A DNA stretch of 64,000 nucleotides, from NCBI GenBank assembly GCA_949126835.1, contig OX421503.1, positions 4,799,457 through 4,863,456 of the forward strand, in the 5' to 3' direction. The notes beneath the pieces are model-generated. The model was not told the origin of the DNA, ran no database searches, and worked only from the letters and a program-made list of their open reading frames with translations. The first letter of the stretch is position 1. Each line of letters begins with the position of its first letter. Of this stretch, positions 31,610-44,300 are shown in pieces. Both the position numbers and the translations under genes were made by a program. This stretch comes from Anisus vortex (Eukaryota > Mollusca > Gastropoda > Planorbidae).

Positions 31610-33890
31610 TTAATAAAACTGGAGAGAGGACGCACGCTTGTGACGATCCATTTCTTTATTTCAATATTTTTATATATTGGCGAGGGACATCCTCTACTCA
31701 TCTACTCTGACAAATTGATGGCGGTTTAAAAAAAAATTAATGGATACTTTGACTGACTTCACAACCGTTTTTGTATAATAAGGTTTGGTTGGATGATATA
31801 GAAAGCATAATATGAAAAGTCAATGAAGATTATTCGAGCGTAATATGTGTGTGTATCCCTATGATGGTACGCTCTGTCTAACATTAATATATATTCTACA
31901 AGTAAATAATAATATACATCAAATAAGAAAATTTCAAATGAGAGACTATATAAGATTGTTTGCATCCTTTGGGCCTATAGCACTTATGTTTAGAAAAACT
32001 ATAAAAAAATGCATACAAAATTGATTTTGTTGAGATCAATGAATGAAATGTGTCAATTTAATTTTAAAATCAGCTGTCCAGAATCAATATGTACTTTTGA
32101 ACGAAATCCTAGAAATGAAAATAAGTCCAGTATGATGTCATAGCCTAATATTAGAGTCTATGCAAGTTGTCTATGTTTCCTCAGAAGTGTGTATAGTTTT
32201 GTTTTAACATTTTTAGATTACATTATATGCTCTTAAACATTGAATATCAATATCACATCTTACAAAGTCTACAAGGACTATATTATGTGATAGAAAGTCG
32301 CGAGGAGTTGGTTGAATCAATATATTAAAAATGGTTTCACGCACGTTACAAGTTGTAGACATTTACTGCATCAAAATATATTCATCATTAATATAGATCA
32401 TGTTTCTGAAATCGTAATAGTTTTAATACTATAATTTAGAGTTAAACATATTATGAATTCATAAGTACACTATTTACAATACGGCTGACGAGATGATTGG
32501 AGTGACTATTAATGAGTCCGCGTTATTGGCCTGCAAAATATTTGCCTATTTTAATATAGAGGAGCTAAATTTTAGGAGCTACTTGGAAATCAGACAAGCG
32601 AAAATAAAATGTCGTCGGTCGCTTATCCCCCCTCCCCCTTTGTTTAGTGGTACGGGCCAGTTGAAAGACTACACCGCTACGATAGAGTCGCTTGTTGTTT
32701 ATTTATTGGGACAGAGTCGGATTGTTCTCTTCTATGTCACGATAAGACCCACCGTCATCGTTTCTCCATTGTAGTGTTCAGCCTGCGGCTTCCTTTGAGA
32801 ATAATAAAGATAGTAGTTAAAATGTCGAGCATCTCGCTCACTCGGAAGGTCCTTAGAAAACGACACTTTGTTTAGCATACTGGACAAAACAATCCGGAAT
32901 TAAGATATAGGACTGGCTAATGAACCCCCTCCCCACTAAAATCCTGGGTTCGGTCCTCCTGACTAACAGACAAAGTAAACCTTTTTTGACAAGCACGATA
33001 CATACCTGCGCAAAAACAACAACTGTACTTACTTCAAGTATTCTTGACTCCTGTATTATACTTGTGCTCTTTTAGATTTTTCACTTCTCATTCAAACTTA
33101 CGTCCGCAGACGTCTGTAAATATTGCTGTAAATATGCACTGGTCTATACATTCTCATTATTTTTATGTAGATATAATAATATATTATATATATATATCCC
33201 CTCATTATATAATATGGTCATCTAATATTACAGACTAAAGATAAGTGTACAGCCTGTATAGCATTTATATGTTAAAAAAAAAAATTGAAATAAAAAACAC
33301 AAGTAATCGACCCATTTTCGCTACCAGTTTGTCAGTGTGGACAAGTAATTAAGTAATGTTGAGCATCTGAGGGTCATAACTGTGGAAAAACATTGAAACA
33401 AATTAGAACCTTTACTTTTAACACTTTAATAAAATAGTTTTATCCTAAAGGTGTTTTGAAAAGAAGATCCATTTATGAGCTCACCCACCAAGTTGTCAAT
33501 AGAAACGAAACACATTAAAGTCCCATTGAAAGATGTCAAAATTCTTTCAACAATTGTATAGCTGTACTGAAGTAAAGAGTTCACTGATTTTATAGGGACA
33601 TTTTTAGTTTACTGTGCTACGTTGGTCATCTGCTCAGAATCAGTATTTATACATTTAGGAAGAAAATGTCACTTCTTAATCACAAACTGTTCTTGTTTTA
33701 ACAAAAAAAATCTTATATCTACACAATATAGTTTATGGGGAAAACATATCCTAGGTAACCAAAATATCTTATATTTTCTCTTGAATCCACTTAAACAAAC
33801 TCTTTTATCTTACATGTACTATTTGGACCAATAATTTGTAAATCATCAACCTGAGCATGTGACGTCATTAAGGAGCTATAGGAGAGATCA
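31610..33890. repeat. spacer segment duplicated at 48620-51825
   Basis: Long collinear similarity: TTGGATGATATAGAA, GATGGTACGCTCTGTCTAAC, ACGGCTGACGAGATGATTGG, GTCGTCGGTCGCTTATCCCC and CCGCAGACGTCTG all recur in order. It lies downstream of gene B as its partner lies downstream of gene C. The longest reading frame (32493-32774) is not kept in the partner, so it is non-coding. Confidence 0.8.
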
Positions 33891-34289
33891 GATATCAGCA
33901 GGCCCCATGAGAGGGGGGTACAGCCGGTACGCCGTACCGGGGCCCATGAGAGTTTAGGGGGGCCCATGAAGCCCATGAATATTAAAATTGAAAATTAAAT
34001 TGGCAATTACGCAAGTATTTTTTAATTGTTGCTATTAAGCTAAGAGGCGATGCCTCAAAACCTCCTACAATCTCACGTGGCGCGTGGGGCCCTTAATTTG
34101 GATTTTCTTTGAATGTGTACTTGAACATTTTGTTAAATATGCAGTGAAGCCTTTAGCTGTAATATAGGGCCTAATTATTTTCGATAGGATTTAGGATCTA
34201 TTTTTTTTTTTCTCCAGAGACACTTACAAATATAGACCTAAGACCTATGAGCCTTACAGGCTTACAGTTCTCTCTGTTTACTTTGTATC

Positions 34290-34450
34290 CTAGGTCTACA
34301 TAGCCTACTCTATATCGCTGCATACTAGTACGGCAGTCAAAGCTAGTATCCTAGACCTACATACTCTATATCGCTGCATACTAGTACGGCAGTCAAAGCT
34401 AGTATCCTAGACCTACATACTCTATATCGCTGCATACTAGTACGGCAGCT
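34290..34450 (+). repeat. about 58-bp tandem repeat, nearly three copies
   Basis: The unit runs from CTCTATATCGCTGCATACTA through GTACGGCAGTCAAAGC to CTAGTATCCTAGACC. It lies inside the hAT element. Confidence 0.85.
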
Positions 34451-34599
34451 AGCTAGTTCGATCCTTTTACATTTTAATGATAACCTGTGCGGTAGCCAAG
34501 AGGGGAGGTTGAAGTATCATAAATTTAGACAAATGTAAATACACATTATTCAGTTGCAGCCTCAAGAGGTGGACAATATTATCAAAGCTTCATGGCGTT

Positions 34600-35632
34600 T
34601 CTTGCACCATACGGTCAGATGGAATTGAAAGTGTAAAACCATTTGTAGCTCATCTACCAGGGGTTGGGTTGGCTTTGGAAGACCTGTTAGAGCTTAATCT
34701 TACTCCGAAAACCTGAAACGAAATCCATGAAATGTAGGCTATATGTTTTGTCGGTTCCTTCACTTGCATTATAATGCCAGTCGTGTTGCAGAGTATACTA
34801 GTACCTATTGACTTCTGCAACAAAGTCATTAAAGTTTGTGATGCGACAATACAATATATATGCATAAAAAGCTTATAATATGCACAACTATGGGCTTTGC
34901 GGAACAGTTGGAAAGCAATGTGGAATGAAGCTAAGCTTGTTGAAGGCAACCTGCAGATAGAAGTACAATTGTTTAGGAACAGTAATACAACTGCCAGAAA
35001 AAGAACAGGATTTCATAATGATAAAAATGTGAATGAGATGAATGAAACAGAAGAATGCCCTGAGGAAGCCCACTTTCTAAAACACATATTTTATGTTGTA
35101 TTGGGTAGTGTTATTGGAGGGTTTACAGTTTACAGTTCGGTTCAATTCAGTCAAAGATATTTCTGACACATTCAGCTTTCTTTGGAACCACCAAGAGATG
35201 TCAGAAGAAGAATCGAAGTATAAAGCTGCTAAGTTAGCAGAAAAGTATTATAATGACATAAGTTGTGAAGACTTGGAAATAATTCATCTAACAATGGTTC
35301 ACTATGCAAATTTTGTTAAAGAACAGTTGGTTGCATTGGAACTGTTAAATGCTTTGGCAAATTCCAAATTAGAAAATATTTTTCCTAAAATAAGTGTCAG
35401 TTCAAGGATGCTCCATACAGCACCAGCCAGAGTAACATTAGCAGTTAGCAGATAGGAGCTTCAAGTTAATCAAGGAGCTCATCAAAAATTACCTTAGGTC
35501 CACAATGAGTCAGGATCACCTAAACAACTTGGCTAGTCTCAGTATTGAGTCTGGCATTGCAAGACAAATAAATTTTGACACTGTAATTATTACTTTTGCC
35601 AAGAAAAAGGCACGCAAGGCAGCTCTGTTTTA
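34600..35632 (+). pseudogene. hAT transposase / ZMYM1-like pseudogene
   Basis: Pieces in changing frames read in the order of ZMYM1-like hAT proteins: LPGVGLALEDLLELNLTPK near 34660, SWKAMWNEAKLVEGN near 34900, ISDTFSFLWN near 35160, and the C-terminal dimerisation stretch NYLRSTMSQDHLNNLASLS near 35490, ending at a stop at about 35632. At least two frameshifts (near 35150 and 35440) and several stops break it, so it is not functional. Confidence 0.75.
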
Positions 35633-36579
35633 ATAAAACTAGTCTTTTTCTTCTCCGTTTTTTTTTGTATCATTTATGTAGGCCTATTGATGTATTTTCT
35701 GTTGACTATTTCTTTTCACGAAACAGTAAGCATTCATAAGATGAATGATTTTGGTATATTTGTAAAAAAATAATGATGCGACAGACATGCATAAAATGCG
35801 ATTAAGATGTATATTTATGAACTTTTTTGTTATAGTAGGCTTACCGTATTGAAAAGTTGTAAAGTTGTTAATCGTTTATACTTTATATAAATACAATTTA
35901 AAACGCATTGAACTTGAAGTCTTTATAATTGACTTCATATAATTTTGCTATTTATTTATGTCACCTCTCATAGATATGTCCCAAATTATTAAATCAAGTA
36001 GCTGTGACACGTGACAACTACAAGTATCCTACCTTAACATGTGTCTCATATCTCAATTTACTATCTTAATTTTCACATTCAAATTCATCCATATTAAAAT
36101 TAGGGCCTAATTATGACAAGTTAATTGACTAACTTTAAAACCTTCAATACTTCTCTAGTTCTTTGCAACCAAATTACTTATCAATCATCAGTAAGAGTCA
36201 CTTTTCCCATTGTACACATCTTGTAATATTTGCAAAGATCAATTCTGATCAATACAGAACCGGTAAACAATCAGATCTACAATAATTTAAACTAAGAACT
36301 ATGTACTTGATTAATGTATTTTTGTAATAGACCTGTAAGGCTGTGATTGAAATGATTACACTCTAAAGGTAAATGGTAACATTTATGACAGTTTCACAAA
36401 ATGATCCACATACCTTTTAAAGAGAATCCTGATTCTTCAAACGTATGTAATACAAATAAATCATCTAAATATGACTAGTGTTAGAAAAAAAGTGTGTTGG
36501 AGGGGGGAGGAGGGGCCCAGAAAAGATCTCGTACCGGCATATCTTTTTTCTCTCGAGGGCCCTGGATATCAGGTGCCCC

Positions 36580-37091
36580 ACCCTTTTCAAATCATCTCAT
36601 TCACCTACCACCAAGCAGAAAAATAACTCATAATGCAACCTATTAGGACATATATTAACATAGTATATAGTAGTATGTATTGCGTGGGACCAAAGGAATC
36701 CATTAAAAAAAATAATGTATCCTATACCATTTTAGCTGCTCCACGGAATCTAGTCAAGCGAATAAAATATTGGTAATCGATTATTTCCCATTTGTTTGGT
36801 GGACAATATTGACCTATTGGGCCCCTGCACACTCGTATCCATATTTTGAAACTTTTGCAGACATTGCTGGTTAAACAAGTGTAGGCCAATATGTCTTTTT
36901 AAGCTGTTCTGTGTTGTTATAAATTGTGTTGGTAATTGTATGCTGAGGGGCTATATTGTACGTCTCTGAGATGGATAATCCAGTTTAATGTAGGCTACTG
37001 AATCATGCATGTGTGGGTAATAACTTCAATTTTGTAGGTGTGTAGGGTTCGGTAGTTGAGAGACAATGGGTGGAGAGATGTGTGAATCATG
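36580..37091. repeat. 3' flank of paralog B, duplicated downstream of C
   Basis: Collinear with 53026-53890: TTTTCAAATCATCTCATTCA, AACAAGTGTAGGCC, AGCTGTT.TGT and AGTTGAGAGACAA recur in order. No gene is seen. Confidence 0.7.
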
Positions 37092-37300
37092 CCCTCACCA
37101 GTTTCTGTCGCCAAGGAATACTAGGGAATTGGGTGGCTAGCACAATGCCTGACCGCGTTTCCTTTGCCTCAATTAAAGTCAGTTACACATTAGTGCTGGA
37201 TAGACCCAGGGACACCCTCCAGACATAAGAGCAATACCTAGCCTTTCACCAGGATTCGAACCCCTTTTCCGTCGGTACGCCGCTCGGCCACTATGCACAT
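37092..37300 (-). mobile_element. SINE family 1, shared with the paralogous site at 53893
   Basis: Head complement CAGGATTCGAACCCC, body TTTCTGTCGCCAAGGAATAC. The same SINE with the same upstream neighbour (GTGTGAATCATGCCCTC) lies at 53893-54126, so it was inserted before the B/C duplication. Confidence 0.75.
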
Positions 37301-37520
37301 AATTTGCTATTATGTAAAGACTTCTGAATGGAGCGATTCGATAAAAATAAATGAACTTCATTTCATATCATTAAAAAAACAAGCTAACAAAAAAGAACAA
37401 ACAAAGAAACATAAAAACATTATGATGTTGCATTTGATGTTGTTTTTATTCTTCCTATTCGTAGGTAGAACATTCATGTCCACAATAAGCATTACATCCT
37501 ATTAGTATACACTATACTAT

Positions 37521-37867
37521 TTAATATTTTCTTCTCATGTTCTGTACCCGAGTCAACGATCCGTTATTTGCTTCGGGTGTGATGTCTAAAACTGAACACA
37601 TGACATTGTAAATGTCAACAGCGTGCAAATCGCAAATTCTGACATCTCTCTTGAAATCTGAGAAAGTTGACAAAAGTAAAATATGACATAGTTATGAATT
37701 ACTTTACAACTACAGGAAACAAAATTAGTTTTATCATTAGGAATAGTAACTGTTTAGATTTATAGTTAGGACAGTGAGAGACTTATATAGGTAGGCATAT
37801 AAGTAAATGGATAAATAAATATGTAAGTAGGTCGAAACACAACGAGAATTATTAGATAGATAAATAG

Positions 37868-37959
<92 letters not shown>

Positions 37960-38321
37960 AACACTTGGATAGACATAAAAAAACAGATTGATTTATTGAT
38001 TGATTGATGAATGAATAGATTGGTGCATAAACAGCTAAATAGATGAATAGATAGATTAATAGAAAGTTTGATTGAATGTATACTACAGATATTGGTCTGT
38101 TAATGAATGAATGGAATGAATCATATATTATACGAATACAGAATGATAATAATCATTGACATGTTGAATTTTTTATTCACACTTTGATAGATGTCAACTT
38201 ACATGGTCCGAGGGCATAGAAAATTCCTCTCATATCTGTCAGCTGATTGTCGTATCCATGGTAACCCATATACTTAGGCAATTTGTTATCAAATGGCTAA
38301 GTACACAAAATAGAAAAGTAT

Positions 38322-38374
<53 letters not shown>

Positions 38375-41300
38375 CTATCAGAAAATTATTATATCTATTT
38401 AATTCATATACACATTGAATAAGTAAACTACCTGTCAGACCAATTTTATCCACAGGTCAGGTGAAGCAGTGTTCACCAGTTCCTGTGGCTATTTCATACT
38501 AGGTAATTAGATTTCTAGCCCGGGAAAAAGTCCTAGCCTGTACCAGCATTCAAACCCAGGACCTTTGATACGCCAGCCCAAATTATTAATTTTTTTTTAA
38601 TGAAGACATATATATATTGTAAATGGGTAAAATTTGGCAATTTTTTTTTTAATTTAACACTAATCTAAATTGTCTGGTGTTGTTCGCAGATTTACCATCT
38701 TTTTTAAAAAGTACTACTAATTGGAAAAAAAATGTGGAATAAAAGGTATATACAAACTGGAATATCGTTTGCTCGCAAGGTAGTCCGGTACGATATCCAC
38801 TCAGCTAGCGAAGTCGCATGTCCGAAGTGAAATAGCAAACGGATAATATGAGACAATAAAGTCATAAATTTAAAAATATGATTGGTTGAACACACACACA
38901 CAGATCTTTTTATATACATAGAAGATTGTACCTCATTGCTCCGGAAAGAGAATACAAAGAATGAACAAAACACATTGCAAGGCATATGATTTGCTACCAG
39001 ATTATTTGGTCTGAGTTCTACTTAAATCAATGCAACCTTATAATGCTTGCTACATAATAATTAGTTCTTAAGGGTTTAAGACTTTGAATAATGATACACA
39101 CCTGTAAAATAGTCCAGCCCAAGTCAGCGACACATAAGATGTCTGGTGCGTATGGCCCTCGCTTGTAATGATACCTCTCAGGTATGTCTGACTTCTTGTA
39201 CACGTGCATGTGTGGGTGAAAGTTTTTAAGTAGGTTAAACACCTGTAGAGATATTATACAGTTGAAAAAAATATTTTATAACAGTATATTTAAATACAGC
39301 ATTATTTGAAAGTAATAAGCTTAATGTCTATATTAAAGTTTGTTATTTACGTCACAAAATGTAAAACAAAAATAAATTTCCGCTAAAAGAGACACGGCTT
39401 TTGTGTAACAATTGTGTATTAAAATTTCAAGGTATGGCACCGGAAGTCTATAAAGCCATACTAAGTCCAAGGATAACATAAACTTTGAGGTTTTAACCTT
39501 CTTCTCTTTGCGTTTATTTTCCACGTATATAGTTGTCAAGGCTATAGACTCCACTATGGCCACGTAGAGGTTAGGTTCAGAGGTCAGTACTCCAGTTATG
39601 TTGATTATCTTGGACGTGTGCAAATTGGTCATTCCGTGGTCAGAGAATATTATTAGGTTAACCTGAAGTAGGAAAAAAAATGAAATCAAATGTGCAATGA
39701 AACTAAAACATGTATGTGTATGATTCATCTTTTATTCTCAAAGTTATTTTTATGATGGAGTAATAATTAGAAAGGGGGGCAGGTACCCGTCAAATCTGGG
39801 TAGACTCAGGGACACCCTCCAGACCCAAGAAAAAATTCCTAGCCTTCCCCAGGATTAGAACCTAGGACCTTCAGTACGCCAGCCGAACTCGCTGCCGGAA
39901 TTTATTGCAGTTGCCTAATTGGTTTCTAAAGCTAGATTTGGTTTAGAATAATTGAGATAAAGTTCATATTTTTGTGCTAATTATATTTTAACTTTGAGCC
40001 TACAACCTACAAAGCCTCATGTTATAAACAAATTTCATATTACTCGTATAATAATAATTGATTACCCTAAGATAACTAGCCGTTATATAACACTGCCGCA
40101 GGAAGATAGTATTAGCTTTATTTCCTTTTAATTCATCGTTCATCGTGTCTTTTAATTTTAAATTCATTTGAACTATATAGGAGAGAACAGGCAACCATTG
40201 CCCAGTTCCGGACAGGACAGGACACCGTCCTATTGGTGCAAATTTCGGACGATTTAGGCCCAATTTCGATTCGCGGTGTCGACATTGCTTTGAAGACTTG
40301 CAGGAGGAAAGAGTGGGTGGGAACGGTCAACCGTTTGCACCGAACCTTTATGGTGATTTAGCTGTGCTACGCAGTACAAGTGTGTTTGTCCTCCGAACCC
40401 TAAGAGATTAGTCTCGGTTCGATCACTCGGGTGAAGTGAGGTTTAAAGTCTGTATGTATGACCGATGATTGATACGAAACGGGGCTAATGAAAAAAAAAA
40501 ATCAATTTAGTATCAAGGCTACTTAACACATTCCAAGTCTTGCAAGCGGTCAATAACGGATCCGATGACCGTGTCCAGTCCTCTAACTATCTGTTGAAGC
40601 TCCAGAGAGTCTGGCCCAGAAGCGTGTCCGATTGTATCCGGTTGCTTACTGTTGACCGCTGTGGAGTGTTCAATGATAACAAAATATACTTTGAAGTTTA
40701 TGTGTTGATATTGCAGAAATAAGAAAAAAGGAAGACAACCCCGAAATTTAAATAAAAGGGATGTTATTTATTTACATTTGCAAGTGATAGTAAAAATAGT
40801 GATATAAATACGATATAAATAAATATAAATACAATTAAAATATTTAAAAAATTTAGAAAATAAAATGAAACACCACCCTTTTTCTTTTTGGAAGAGAAAT
40901 TTAATTTCCAGAGATTGATATTTCAAATTATCAAAATATATTTAGTCTAGAAAAATAAAGAGAACAATTGAAATTAACGAAACTATTTAATCGTGTAAAA
41001 CAATTCTTGCGACATTCAGGTCATCGTCGATAGTTTAATAATCAACCATCTGACCCCATATGCTTATTATTCAAACTAGACGTTCTAGTATAAAAAAAAG
41101 TAATATACTCGTAAGACCAGATTGATCCAGAGGCTCTATAAAGCAGCGTTAACCAGTTTCTGTGGCCACGGCATACTAGGTGATTGTGTGGCCAACACTA
41201 TGCATAGCCGCCTTTACTTTACCTCAACTAATGGCAGGTACCTATCAGAGCTGGGTAGAATCAGGAACACCCTCCAGTCCTGGGAATAATTCCTAGCCTT

Positions 41301-44300
41301 CACCTTGATTCGAACCCAGAACTCTTCGGAACGCCAGTCGAACGCGCTGCCGCTCGACCACGATTCCTCCAAAAAAAAACGCTATAGTTGTTTCTAATTT
41401 GGTGGATAGTGGGTTAGATAGAGAAAGATACAGATAAAAAGATAGATTGTGAATTATAAGTAGATAGAGGTAGATAGAAAATCTTAGAGACAGTCTATTG
41501 CATGAAACTACCTGCTAGGTCAGCTGTTCCATTAGCCAACAGGTTCATTGCCTCATTCAGCGAGGATTGAAACACACCGAGGGCGAAGGTTTGATTGTAA
41601 GGCAAGCAGTAGGTGGGTCTTCTATGTCTGATAGTCACTTCACAACCTGGCCAGGAAAACATGTAGGTGGATTTCCTCTGAAAGTGTTAAGAATAATGGG
41701 TTTTACTATAATTGAATCACAGTTATAGCATTCGTGTTTTATAATCACATTCAGAACTGTAATAGAGTCATGACACTAATCAGACACTGATATTATCAGA
41801 TCCACATTCATAACACTAGAAATCTCATAACATTTTATGGGCTAAAAACTTTTTCCGAACAAACAGGGTTTTCCTATAGTAATATCAGAGGGAATACACG
41901 TGTTTTATAATCACATTAAGAGTTGTAAAATAGTCATGACACTATTCATAGCAGTGATATTGTAAGGTCCACATTCATAACACTAGAATTATCATATTAT
42001 TGGGGCTAACAAATTGTTCCGAACACACAGGGTTTTCCTATAGTAATATCACAGAGTGAATATACGTGTCTTAGAATCACGTTCAGAGCATTGGGTTTTT
42101 TATGATAACAATAGAATAGCCATGATAACATCCAGAGCACTAAAATTGAAAGGACCCTATTTTCGGCAATAGGGATGTTATTATGATTAAATTAAAGCCA
42201 CTAGAATCTTTCTGATAACACTCAGGGCACTAGAATTGTTATAAGTGCTAGCAGATTTTTAGCGTTTAGATAATTGGTTTGGTTTTTCTTATGAACAAAC
42301 CTGTTTTTCGGCTGTAACCCACAGTGGTTCACCATCATTCCACCAATGGGAATTCAAGTGATCAGGATTCTCTCCCTTTAAAAAAAACTCTTTCCTTTTC
42401 GCGTCGTACATGTAGTTTCCGGTCAGCCCGTGAGACTCCGTGTATAACCCTTTAAAAAGATGGAAGGTTGTACTAGGTATATAGATAATTTGTAATAGAT
42501 ACTTGCTAATGCAAACATTAACCTCAAAACTTGCGAGATCCTTGCTGAGCAACGCACCTTCTGGCAGTCCAAGGTGCGCGAGGGCACTCAAGCCGCAGAT
42601 GCCACCCTCACAGAAAGGAGTGAAGAAAAGCGAGCCAAGAGAAAGGCGAGTGGTAGAAGAAAAGGAGACTGCGCCGTCGTCCCTTGTGGGTAGAAGGATG
42701 CCATAGGCTATAGGTAATATTAATAAGTTCTTCATATAGCGCTGCCACCAAACAAAAAGGTAGGCTCAGAGAGTATTTAACATTGAGCAACTAAATCATG
42801 CTTAAAACACGCATACACTTCTCTAATAAGTATAAAATATACAATTTTTGATTACATGAAATCATATAGAGCTAAGTTATAATCTTATAGCTTTACGAAA
42901 ACAATATAAGGCACCAACTTAATATAATAGTGAAACCGTTACTACTGATGGGGTCAAAAACTATTTAATGAAGGTGAATCTTATAACTATGTGCCTTTAA
43001 GTTATCTTTAAAAGAATTGATACATTTTGTCTGCCTGAGATTTCAGACTTTTTGGGCCAGATGTGGAGAAGGTTCTCAGACCAACGATGGTCAATTAGAA
43101 ACGGGGATTTTCCAGAAGTGAACGGAACGGAATGAACTTTGCGGAACATAGGGTTTGATAAGTTTCTTGAGATAATACATCATCTGATTATATGGCACTG
43201 ATGGCAAAGCATCGCAATTTTTATTCAATTCAAGCTCTCACTGGGATCCAATGGAAGCGATAATTTGGCGACTTCATCATCGGGTATACAGGTTGATATT
43301 AATGAGTATTAGAGGCGTGAGAGTACAAATGCAGCGGCAGATTTGTTTGCAGCGTCACACTACAGAAGAGGTTGGTTCTGACTGATTATACGCAGTTGTT
43401 AATAAAGGTCTCTGCTTAAATTGCTTATTGTCATTGTGTGTGTCGAAAGATAATTCTAAGTTTAGGAAAAAAATATTGATTTAGACATTTATCTTTATAG
43501 ATATACATATTTAGATATACACATATTATACACATATACATATATATATATATATAATTATATCTTGGCTATCTTAGTAAAACATGAAACCAGATTAATA
43601 GACAGACTGACATGGATTTATAGATAAATTAATAGATGGATCGATCGAACGCACAAATAGGGCGTTTGCAATCACGTGACAAAAAGCACGTGATTTGTGT
43701 TTACTTTCTGTAATGGTGTACAAGTAATAATGGCCGCTGTATTAATAAAGCTTCATATAGGCTCGAGCTTTTTTTTAAATGATGTGTTGTGTTTTAAGTC
43801 TTATTAAGATTTAAGCTGTATTATGTATGTTTAAATAAAATAGGCTATTTTATTATTATCATAGACATAGATCATAGACGATGTGAGCCTATTAGTGACT
43901 TGACTAGAAAGCCTATTCACCCACACTATCACTTGACATCGTAGCCTAGCCTACGAAACATTAAAAGTGTAAGCCTATAAAGTGAAATTGAAAGGGTAAA
44001 TAGGTCTAGCCGGCCCTAGCCTAATCACATTAATCAATTAATGAACAGTACTACTATTTACCTCCTTATTTTTTAGTAGGATAGCCAATATTCAGATGTG
44101 AATTTTGCATGATAAAGAGCAACTTCACTTTCACCACGTTACATTTGTACCTCAAGTGGGTTCTTATATTTACACAAATACGTCACTAAAAATAGAGTAA
44201 AAACCTAAGCCACGCCCACTGAGAACGCTCTATAGACATTTTACAATAATACATTGTAGTAGTGACATATAAAATGAGAATTGTTTCAACCAACCAGTCA

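Larger units (their letters stand above)
33899..36564 (+). mobile_element. 2.67-kb hAT element with decayed transposase
   Basis: Ends CAGGCCCCATGAGAG and CTCTCGAGGGCCCTG are imperfect inverted repeats, and GATATCAG is duplicated at 33891-33898 and 36565-36572. It contains a broken ZMYM1-like transposase. A shorter relative with a different target duplication is at 51834-53017. Confidence 0.85.

Noticed and set aside
32493..32774. 93-residue ORF in the A-B spacer
   Set aside because: The paralogous stretch near 49770-50040 has indels that destroy the frame, so it is not under coding constraint.
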